A stretch of 64,000 nucleotides of DNA. It comes from Neglectibacter timonensis (lineage in GTDB: Bacteria; Bacillota; Clostridia; Oscillospirales; Acutalibacteraceae). The stretch spans positions 1,380,758 through 1,444,757 of the forward strand of contig NZ_LT160640.1 in NCBI RefSeq assembly GCF_900048895.1. Direction: 5' to 3'. Under the pieces are notes generated by a model, which ran no database searches, had not been told where the DNA came from, and saw only the letters and a program-made list of their open reading frames with translations. The position numbers and the translations under genes are program-made. Below, piece by piece: positions 57,976 through 64,000 of this stretch. How positions within the stretch are numbered: position 1 is the first letter of the stretch; every line of letters begins with the position of its first letter.

Positions 57976-60335
57976 TTTCAATGAACTGGATCGGCGATTT
58001 CGTCGATCTTTCCGGGCTGGACCTGGAGGCTTTAATCCGCAGGTTCACCCTTTCCACCGCCGAGGTGGAGGATATTTTCCACATGGGAGAGGATCTGAAG
58101 GACGTTGTCGCTGGAAAAATCCTCTCCGTAGAAGCCCATCCCGATTCCAAAAAGCTCCATCTGCTCAAGGTGGACGGAGGAGACCGGGTTTATGATGTGG
58201 TCTGCGGAGCGCCCAATGTGCGTGAAGGCCTGATCGTCCCCTTCGTCAAAGAAGGCGGCAGGGTGGCCGGTATGGACATCCGCTGCGCCAAAATCGCCGG
58301 ATACGAATCCCACGGCATGTGCTGCTCGGAACACGAACTGGGCATTTCCGCCGACCACTCCGGTTTGATGGAGCTTCCCGGGGATACGCCGGTGGGCATG
58401 GATATCACCGAGCTTTACGCCATCCGGGACATTGTGTTCGAGGTGGATAACAAGTCTCTCACCAACCGTCCCGACCTTTGGGGACATTACGGCATCGCCC
58501 GGGAATTTTCCGCCCTTACCGGCCGCGGGCTGAAGCCCTTGGAGACGGTAGAGCTCTCCCGGTTTGATTCCCTCCCCCCCATTGATATTCAGATTCTCGA
58601 CAAGGAGCTGTGCTACCGTTACACTGGCTTGAAGGTGCGCAACATTCAGAAAAAGGTAAGTCCGGTGGATATGCGCATCCGCTTGTTCTACTGCGGCACC
58701 CGGGCCATCAACCTGCTGGCAGACCTCACCAACTATCTGATGCTGGAAATGGGCCAGCCCATGCACGCTTTCGACTGCGCCAAGGTGGACTGCATCGAGG
58801 TCAAACGGTTCGACGCCCCCTTCTCCTTCCAAACGCTGGACGGTACGGAGCGCCGGATTGATGAAAACACCCTGATGATCTGCTCCAAGGGGAACCCCGT
58901 GGCCGTGGCCGGCATCATGGGCGGCCTGGATTCCGAAATTGAGGACGACACCGACAGCCTGCTGCTGGAATCCGCCAATTTCGACGCGGTGAGCGTGCGG
59001 AAATCCTCTACCAGGCTGGGGCTTCGCACAGACGCCTCAATGCGGTACGAGAAGACGCTGGATCCTGAGATGACCATGCCTGCCATCGGCAGGTTCCTAA
59101 AGCTGCTGCTGGACATCGACCCCGAGGCCCAGGTGATCTCCCGGCTGACCGACGTATATGAAAGGCATTATCCCGAAATTACCCTCAGCTTTGACAAGCA
59201 TTATGTGGACCGTTACACGGGAATCGACATTGAAAACGAACAGATTCTGCAGACCTTAAATTCTTTGGGCTTCTGCACCCGATATGAAGACGGCGTCTTC
59301 CAGGTAAAGGTTCCCTCCTGGCGCGCCACCAAGGACGTGACCATCAAGGCCGACATCATCGAGGAAATCACCCGGATTTACGGATATGACAATTTCCGGA
59401 TTTCCACCACTCACAGCGCCCTGGTGCCGGAGAAGAAGAGCGCTGGAAATAAATCGGACAATTTTGCAAAGGATATTCTGGTACAGCGGTATCACCTGCA
59501 CGAGGTGAATTCCTACATCTGGTTCGACGCCAAAAAATGCAGGGAATTGGGCATGGAGACGGAACAAAACGTCAGGCTCCTGAACGCCCAGACCCCTGAC
59601 CACGAAATTCTGCGCAACAATATGGGTCCCACGCTCCTTGTCTTCCTCAATGAAAACAAGACTTTCTCCCCCGATTTCGGCATTTTCGAAATCGCCCGTG
59701 TGGCGGAAGGTCTGAAGGAAAACGGTGAATGCAACGAGCGGAAAAAGCTGGGCATTGCACTGTACAGCCGCCAAAAATCAGAAAAAGAGCTGTATTTTGA
59801 GCTGTTGGGCATGCTTAAGACCCTGGGCCGAGATATCAAACGCGCCGGGTTCACCTTTGCAAATACGGCCCCGCTGCACAGCTGGCAACATCCCCGCAAC
59901 ACAGCCTCCGTAACCTGCGGCGGAAAAACGCTGGGCTGGCTCTGCACGGTCCATCCCTCCGTGCTGGGCAAGCTGGATAAAAAGGCTGCTGTGGCGGTTG
60001 CTCAGCTGGATATGGACGAATTTGCCGCCATCCCTGCCGCCGACCCCGTATACCGGGAACCCTCAAAATTCCCAGGGATCGATATCGATCTCTCCGTGGT
60101 TCTGCCGGAGGGCAAAAAATTTGCCGATCTGGAGCCCGCTTGGACTGGAATGCAGCAGGATCTGCTCGCCGGAGTCTCCCTGATTGACTCCTTCGAACTG
60201 GCGGGCGCACGCAGCGTCACCCTGAGATTCGCGTTTTCCTCTCAGGAAAAGACTCTCTCCAAGGATGAAGTACAGCCCTATGTGGACAAAATTGTGGAAA
60301 GCTGGAAGTCCCTGGGTGTAATCCTGCGAGGCTGA
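57969..60335 (+). CDS. pheT: Phenylalanyl-tRNA synthetase beta subunit
   Basis: 788 residues, the usual length. Order: N-terminal B1 and the EMAP-like tRNA-binding domain (about 40-150; LHLLKVDGGDRVYDVVCGAPNVREG), B3/B4 editing domain (about 210-390; NRPDLWGHYGIAREFSALTGR ahead of it), B5, the catalytic-like core, and the C-terminal ferredoxin-fold anticodon domain (KFPGIDIDLSVVLPEGKKF ... SFELAG). Motifs are shortened. The ATG at 57969 overlaps the URO-D stop region. Together with PheS it forms the alpha2beta2 enzyme. No terminator was found directly after it; ireB begins 94 bases on. Confidence 0.97.
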   Translation: MLISMNWIGDFVDLSGLDLEALIRRFTLSTAEVEDIFHMGEDLKDVVAGKILSVEAHPDSKKLHLLKVDGGDRVYDVVCGAPNVREGLIVPFVKEGGRVAGMDIRCAKIAGYESHGMCCSEHELGISADHSGLMELPGDTPVGMDITELYAIRDIVFEVDNKSLTNRPDLWGHYGIAREFSALTGRGLKPLETVELSRFDSLPPIDIQILDKELCYRYTGLKVRNIQKKVSPVDMRIRLFYCGTRAINLLADLTNYLMLEMGQPMHAFDCAKVDCIEVKRFDAPFSFQTLDGTERRIDENTLMICSKGNPVAVAGIMGGLDSEIEDDTDSLLLESANFDAVSVRKSSTRLGLRTDASMRYEKTLDPEMTMPAIGRFLKLLLDIDPEAQVISRLTDVYERHYPEITLSFDKHYVDRYTGIDIENEQILQTLNSLGFCTRYEDGVFQVKVPSWRATKDVTIKADIIEEITRIYGYDNFRISTTHSALVPEKKSAGNKSDNFAKDILVQRYHLHEVNSYIWFDAKKCRELGMETEQNVRLLNAQTPDHEILRNNMGPTLLVFLNENKTFSPDFGIFEIARVAEGLKENGECNERKKLGIALYSRQKSEKELYFELLGMLKTLGRDIKRAGFTFANTAPLHSWQHPRNTASVTCGGKTLGWLCTVHPSVLGKLDKKAAVAVAQLDMDEFAAIPAADPVYREPSKFPGIDIDLSVVLPEGKKFADLEPAWTGMQQDLLAGVSLIDSFELAGARSVTLRFAFSSQEKTLSKDEVQPYVDKIVESWKSLGVILRG

Positions 60336-60429
60336 TCGGGAAATTCTTTGAGAAACGGCTTGAATTTCACGCTGTTATCATGTATTATTTAAAGTAGGAA
60401 AGTTTTGAAACGATTTGGAGGTGTTCCAC

Positions 60430-60687
60430 ATGCCGGAGGATTATTCGAACAATACGATTACCTTTTCCCTGGAAGAGGTACGTGAAGCAGATATGAAGAA
60501 GATCCTGCTTACGGTGTACGATGCGCTTAAGGAAAAGGGTTATAACCCCATCAGCCAGATTGTGGGATACATCCTTTCCGAGGATCCCACGTATATCACA
60601 ACCCACAACAATGCACGCAGCCTGATCAGAAGAATCGACCGCGACGAGCTGTTGAAAGCCATGGTGCGTTCTTATCTGGGCGAATGA
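60430..60687 (+). CDS. ireB: IreB-family regulatory phosphoprotein
   Basis: 85 residues of the IreB (UPF0297/DUF965) family, including the N-terminal threonine region ([13 protein letters not shown]), the [43 protein letters not shown] core (shortened) and the LGE end. In enterococci IreB is phosphorylated by the IreK kinase and affects cephalosporin resistance. In clostridia the gene commonly precedes ruvX; here it is followed by a different small gene. ATG 60430 is preceded by GGAGG at 8 bases. Confidence 0.95.
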   Translation: MPEDYSNNTITFSLEEVREADMKKILLTVYDALKEKGYNPISQIVGYILSEDPTYITTHNNARSLIRRIDRDELLKAMVRSYLGE

Positions 60688-60714
60688 CAAACTTTTAGAA
60701 AGCGCGGTGATTTT

Positions 60715-61008
60715 TTGAGCGAACAGAACAAGCAGCAGTTTCCCACCTACAAGGGAAAGCCCTTGGTGCGGTGCGGTGATACCATTTATTACGGCAGCAT
60801 GAAGGACAAATACGTCATCAAAATGGACATCAAGTCAAAGAAAAAGGTCGGCGACCTGGACGTGGCAGACAGGGTGACGGTACAGCTCATGTACACGGAT
60901 CCTGAAATCCGTACCAGGAAACAGATCGTAAAAACCAGCGAAAAGAACGGCCTTTATTTGGCACTTGACATTGCCGACGCTTGGCTCACCAGAGCCTTAT
61001 CGGAATAA
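60715..61008 (+). CDS. Small conserved clostridial protein of unknown function
   Basis: 97 residues with the pattern YKGKPLVRCGDTIYYGSMKDKYVIKM, KKKVGDLDVADRVTVQLM and LALDIADAWLTRALSE (shortened). I recall similar hypothetical proteins beside ireB-type genes in related clostridia but cannot name a family. It has no membrane segment or cysteine motif. The start is TTG 60715, 27 bases after the ireB stop; a GGTGATT precedes it, a weak ribosome site. It is co-directional with ireB and ends before a terminator, so the two are probably one transcript. Confidence 0.72.
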   Translation: MSEQNKQQFPTYKGKPLVRCGDTIYYGSMKDKYVIKMDIKSKKKVGDLDVADRVTVQLMYTDPEIRTRKQIVKTSEKNGLYLALDIADAWLTRALSE

Positions 61009-61037
61009 GTAAAACCGTTTTTTGACGCCATCACTGG

Positions 61038-61064
61038 AAGAACCGCTTTCGGGCGGTTCTTTTT
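61038..61064 (+). terminator. Terminator after the small gene
   Basis: Hairpin AGAACCGC / GCGGTTCT with a TTTCGG-type loop followed by TTTTTC. Confidence 0.85.
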
Positions 61065-61084
61065 CATTTCTCCCAGCTGGGTAT

Positions 61085-61113
61085 TTGACGCATAGGTGCG
61101 TCAATGTTATAAT
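61085..61113 (+). promoter_or_regulatory. Promoter with palindromic operator candidate (TM2 gene)
   Basis: TTGACG (61085-61090), 17-base spacer, TATAAT (61108-61113). A perfect inverted repeat TGACGCA-TAGG-TGCGTCA (61086-61103) covers the -35 box and most of the spacer, as expected for a repressor site. Confidence 0.7.
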
Positions 61114-61144
61114 GGCAAAAAGCGTTGTCCAGGAGGAAACCGCA

Positions 61145-62056
61145 ATGGATATGGAACCGAACATGCAGCCCCGGCCAAACGGGGGATATCAACAGCAGAC
61201 CAGCGCGCCGCAGCCGGAAAACCCACAGCAGGGCTGGTCTCAGCCGCCCATAAGAAACCGGCAGACCGGCGCGCCGCAGGGCTGGACGCCGCGGCCGGAA
61301 AATCCACAGCAGGGCTGGTCCCAGCCGCCCATGGGGAACCGGCAGACCGGCGCGCCGCAGGACTGGGCGCCGCGGCCGGAAAATCCACAGCAGGGCTGGT
61401 CCCAGCCACCCATGGGGAACCGGCAGACCGGCGCGCCGCAGGGCTGGACGCCGCGGCCGGAAAATCCACAGCAGGGTTGGTCCCAGCCACCCATGGGGAA
61501 CCGGCAGACCGGCGCGCCGCAAGGCTGGACGCCGCAGCCGGAAAACCCACAGCAGGGCTGGTCCCAGCCGCCCATGGGGAACCGGCAGACCGGCGCGCCG
61601 CAGGGCTGGGCACCGCGGCTGGAAAACCCGGAGCAGGACTGGGCGTTCCAGGGAGCACCGCAGGAACAGCATATGCCTCAAAAATTCTGTAAATTCTGCG
61701 GCGGCAGAATTCCCGCAGATGCCGTGATCTGTGCCCTTTGCGGACGTCAGGTGGAAGAACTTAATATGGGTTCCCGCAACATTGTCATCAACAACTCCAA
61801 CGACAGTGTAAACGCCAATGTGAACACCAGCGTGAACACAAATCACCGAATGGACGCATATATGGCTTCCAGGGCAAGGAGCAAATGGGTCGCATTTCTT
61901 CTCTGCTTCTTTCTGGGCCTTCTCGGAGCGCACAAATTCTATGAGGGGAAGACCGGCATGGGGATTCTATACATTTTTACAGCCGGATTGTTCGGCATTG
62001 GGTGGCTGATCGATCTCATAGTGCTATTATGTAAACCGAATCCTTATTTTGTTTAA
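61145..62056 (+). CDS. TM2-domain protein with Pro/Gln repeats and zinc ribbon
   Basis: 303 residues. The N-terminal half (about 20-165) consists of five 27-residue repeats ([20 protein letters not shown]...) from a perfect-length 81-bp DNA repeat. A zinc ribbon (about 180-205; FCKFCGG, ICALCGR) follows, then an Asn/Val-rich linker and a TM2 domain (two helices, about 245-303; [43 protein letters not shown], shortened). TM2 proteins are small membrane proteins of unknown function. ATG 61145 has AGGAGG eight bases before it. Its own promoter has an operator-like palindrome. Confidence 0.88.
   Translation: MDMEPNMQPRPNGGYQQQTSAPQPENPQQGWSQPPIRNRQTGAPQGWTPRPENPQQGWSQPPMGNRQTGAPQDWAPRPENPQQGWSQPPMGNRQTGAPQGWTPRPENPQQGWSQPPMGNRQTGAPQGWTPQPENPQQGWSQPPMGNRQTGAPQGWAPRLENPEQDWAFQGAPQEQHMPQKFCKFCGGRIPADAVICALCGRQVEELNMGSRNIVINNSNDSVNANVNTSVNTNHRMDAYMASRARSKWVAFLLCFFLGLLGAHKFYEGKTGMGILYIFTAGLFGIGWLIDLIVLLCKPNPYFV
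61214..61640 (+). repeat. 81-bp tandem repeat inside the TM2 gene
   Basis: Repeat units begin at about 61214, 61295, 61376, 61457, 61538 and 61619, exactly 81 bases apart: five full copies and a partial sixth. The copies differ at only a few bases. The period is a multiple of three, so the frame is kept. Confidence 0.9.
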
Positions 62057-62178
62057 ATGCAAACTATCTTTCACTCCACAGCGCGCATCTGTATAAAAAC
62101 TGGAAGGCGGTTTGATCAATTATTTGCCGCCCAAATACCGGCCCGATTCTCTGCAGCTGAGGTTTGATTCTTGAATCC
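62057..62178. other. Short intergenic stretch before the terminator
   Basis: No gene or motif is recognised in this part. Confidence 0.4.
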
Positions 62179-62232
62179 CAAAAAGTGCCTTTGAAACCGG
62201 TTGTTCACCGCCAGTTTCAGAGGCACTTTTCC
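62179..62232. terminator. Terminator between convergent genes
   Basis: Arms AAAAGTGCCTTTGAAAC and GTTTCAGAGGCACTTTT (one mismatch) around a CCGGTTGTTCACCGCCA loop region; A and T runs on both sides suit the TM2 gene (+) and the DUF89 gene (-). Confidence 0.8.
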
Positions 62233-62272
62233 TGTGGACTTTTAAAGCTATTTAACGGCAGCTTTCCCCGTT

Positions 62273-63151
62273 TCAGCGAATTTTCTGATTCTTTTCATTG
62301 ACAAAAACGCCCCGGAACTGTTCTAAGCCGAAACGCTGGGTAAACCACTGGCATTTACACAGAAACAGGTAATAAACATTAAGGCCGCAGCCATGAAGGG
62401 TTTCAAAATTCCCCTGTCCCTTGGAAACGATCACATCCGCTTCCTCCAAAGCAGCGTGCGCCTCCGGACAGATTCGGGAAAGCTCTGTCCCCGCAATCCC
62501 CGTTCCGTTGGGAAGGATACGGAACTCCTCTGTAAGGCCTATCTCCTCCGTGTCCTCCAAGGTGACGTCGTTGAGCACCTCGCTCCCCCGCACCAGCACA
62601 GTGATGGAAAGTGATGGGTACTGCCTGCGGATTTCACGGAGAAGCAGCCGGTCCAGCACAATTTCCCCGCAGTTATCCGCACAGAACGCCAGACGCGACG
62701 CTTTCGCCAGGTCGGCGCGGAATGCAGCATACTCGGCGGCGTCCACCTGTTCTTCAGAGGCCCTTTTGAGCAGACTGTCCAGTTTTTCATCGTCCACACT
62801 GCCCATAGCGCCAAAATCGATGTAATTCCCCACCCTGGAAAAACGGAGCGCCGCCAGCAGGGGATCGGCAGATTTTTCTATCTCCTGGGAAATCCCGGCC
62901 TCCCTCCGCAAAAGTTCCCCATTATACCTGCGCTTCAACTCCCGGAAGCTGTAGGGTTTCCCAAAAAAGCGTTCGTGCAGAAGGCTGAGCTGCTCCGTTA
63001 CCACCGGGGCGGAATCCTCTTCCCGCGCATTGGCGACGGTTCGGAGAACTTCTCGGAAAAAAGCGGATTTTTCCTCTTCCCCCGGCAAATTTCGGATGGC
63101 CTCTTCCTGCCGGCTGACCATACAGGCCATGCAGGAGGCGCTGAGCTTCAT
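62273..63151 (-). CDS. DUF89 (ARMT1-like) family protein
   Basis: 292 residues of the DUF89 family. The N-terminus has MKLSASCMACMVSRQ with a CxxC pair as in bacterial members. Core motifs are DNCGEIVLDRLLL (metal-binding Asp and Asn), SKGQGNFETLHG, and the LFLCKCQWF C-terminal part. Related proteins are metal-dependent damage-control phosphatases that act on phosphometabolites. ATG 63151 overlaps the preceding stop by four bases (ATGA), so this is the second gene of a two-gene unit with the MBL-fold gene. The actual substrate is unknown. Confidence 0.88.
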   Translation of the reverse strand: MKLSASCMACMVSRQEEAIRNLPGEEEKSAFFREVLRTVANAREEDSAPVVTEQLSLLHERFFGKPYSFRELKRRYNGELLRREAGISQEIEKSADPLLAALRFSRVGNYIDFGAMGSVDDEKLDSLLKRASEEQVDAAEYAAFRADLAKASRLAFCADNCGEIVLDRLLLREIRRQYPSLSITVLVRGSEVLNDVTLEDTEEIGLTEEFRILPNGTGIAGTELSRICPEAHAALEEADVIVSKGQGNFETLHGCGLNVYYLFLCKCQWFTQRFGLEQFRGVFVNEKNQKIR

Positions 63152-63777
63152 CTGCCGGCTCCATAGGTGAGAAGCGCGGTCTGCCGCTCCATCCCCTTGA
63201 TGATGGAGATGGTATCCCCGGGATACCTGACCCACTTCCCGCAGAGCTCCAAAAACTCTTCCACGCCGGAGATGGGCTTCAGGCCAAAGGTTTCCGAACG
63301 GTAGTGCATGGGAAGGATCACAGTGGGCCGAAGCTCCTCCGCAATCTCCCAGGCCCCGGCAGCGTCCACTGTGTAAAAACCGCCCACCGGCAGCATCGCC
63401 GCATCCAAACCCTGCAGCTGCTTTTTCTGCTCCGACGTCAGCTCACAGCCGATATCCCCAAAATGGGCAACCTTAATCCCGCCGGCCTCCAAAACATGGA
63501 TTTTATTTTCCCCGCGGAGCGCTCCCTCCTGATCGTCGTGGTAGGTGGAAATCACCGTAACCTGAAAGGGGCTCTCTTTTTTCTCCCGGGGCAGCCGCAC
63601 CCCGGCAGTATAATTATGGTCGTGGTGGCCGTGGCTGCAGAGCACCTCGTCCGCCTGTATGTCAATATCGGCACAGCCCGGCACGCTGCCGGGTTCAAAG
63701 GGATCCAACACAATGGAATAGTCCTCACAAGTAACCTGGAAGCACGCATGCCCCAGCCAGCGCAGTTCAATTGCCAT
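63148..63777 (-). CDS. MBL-fold metallo-hydrolase (UlaG-like)
   Basis: 209 residues of the metallo-beta-lactamase superfamily. Features are LRWLGHACFQV at the N-terminus, the metal-binding motif SHGHHDHNYT, KVAHFGDIG, AMLPVGGFYTVDAA, and VILPMHYRS with the last histidine ligand. This resembles the UlaG/YcbL-like branch, whose members include an ascorbate-6-phosphate lactonase; the substrate here is unknown. ATG 63777 lacks a perfect ribosome site (AAAGGATGATC at about 8 bases). It starts the unit that continues into the DUF89 gene. Confidence 0.9.
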   Translation of the reverse strand: MAIELRWLGHACFQVTCEDYSIVLDPFEPGSVPGCADIDIQADEVLCSHGHHDHNYTAGVRLPREKKESPFQVTVISTYHDDQEGALRGENKIHVLEAGGIKVAHFGDIGCELTSEQKKQLQGLDAAMLPVGGFYTVDAAGAWEIAEELRPTVILPMHYRSETFGLKPISGVEEFLELCGKWVRYPGDTISIIKGMERQTALLTYGAGR

Positions 63778-64000
63778 GACAGATCATCCTTTCCGTTTTT
63801 CCCGGGAACGAGGGACCCCCAAGGCCGCAGAGCCGCCTGAAGCCCGCACAGGGTTCCTTCCGGTTTTTTTAAGTATATCACAGAAACCTTTATTGTACCA
63901 GACAGCAAGTAAGGGAAAGTAAATTTTTCAGATAATATATTTCTCCCGAATCATTTCAGAAAAGTTTTATCTCTTTCTATAAATTGTTTGTATCTTTTAG
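63778..64000. other. Upstream region at the window end
   Basis: This region holds the presumed promoter of the MBL/DUF89 unit: a TACAAT-like box (minus strand, about 63893-63898) and a TATACT-like box (about 63872-63877), neither with a clear -35. The last 90 bases are A/T-rich with no supported gene. Confidence 0.45.

Noticed and set aside
61064-61933. Long minus-strand open frames (up to 289 codons) opposite the TM2 gene
   Set aside because: They result from the 81-bp in-frame repeat, which keeps several frames open. They are Pro/Arg-rich, lack ribosome sites and do not resemble proteins.

Overview
The window reads as chromosome from a spore-forming, GC-moderate member of class Clostridia, probably an Oscillospirales/Ruminococcaceae-type gut anaerobe. 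The support is a GerA-family germinant receptor fragment, a T-box-controlled pheST unit, an FMN riboswitch before ribU, NrdR and IreB homologues, GGAGG ribosome sites with frequent TTG starts, and plant-glycan genes. No phage, transposase, integrase or CRISPR array was seen. One tRNA-Ser(CGA) lies near the middle. The species cannot be named from the sequence alone.

Layout. 1-2.0 kb: GerA-type spore protein (cut by the window edge), divergent from a DUF421 membrane protein. 2.0-6.4 kb: a PAS/GGDEF/PAS/GGDEF/EAL protein, nrdR and a TIM-barrel sugar isomerase. 6.4-12.9 kb: ABC-F ATPase, a membrane MutS-like ATPase split by an apparent frameshift, mtaB and a UMF1-type MFS carrier. 13-17 kb: AraC/GyrI-like regulator, CorA-type channel, LtaS-like enzyme. 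17.2-27 kb: a glycan-uptake locus with a GH39 beta-xylosidase, two permeases and a lipoprotein on the minus strand, and a YesM/YesN-type two-component pair on the plus strand. A direct-repeat operator candidate lies at the promoter of the uptake operon. 27-37 kb: TetR regulator and SDR enzyme, nagB with a CE15-like esterase, EamA and two MATE carriers, a binding protein fused to a peptidoglycan-binding domain, tRNA-Ser. 37-41 kb: ECF sigma factor with an overlapping membrane partner, and an MFS carrier.

41-45.7 kb holds the most unusual locus. It is a three-gene unit with its own promoter: a ribbon-helix-helix protein, a 947-residue protein (zinc ribbon, TPR, TIR, coiled coil, one membrane helix, six short RCC1-like repeats), and an SPFH protein ending in three zinc ribbons. 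The predicted topology puts TIR in the cytoplasm and the repeat propeller outside, which recalls a Toll-like receptor. The TIR domain keeps the glutamate position expected of NAD-cleaving TIRs. A small palindrome between the -35 and -10 boxes could be the site of the ribbon-helix-helix protein.

45.7-64 kb: a double CmpB-domain membrane protein, bifunctional NAD(P)HX repair enzyme, riboswitch and ribU, GH2 and GH13 glycosidases with an AraC regulator, the T-box/pheS/pheT unit with a uroporphyrinogen-decarboxylase-family gene lodged between pheS and pheT, ireB and a small conserved gene, a TM2/zinc-ribbon protein with an 81-bp tandem repeat, and an overlapping MBL-fold/DUF89 pair.
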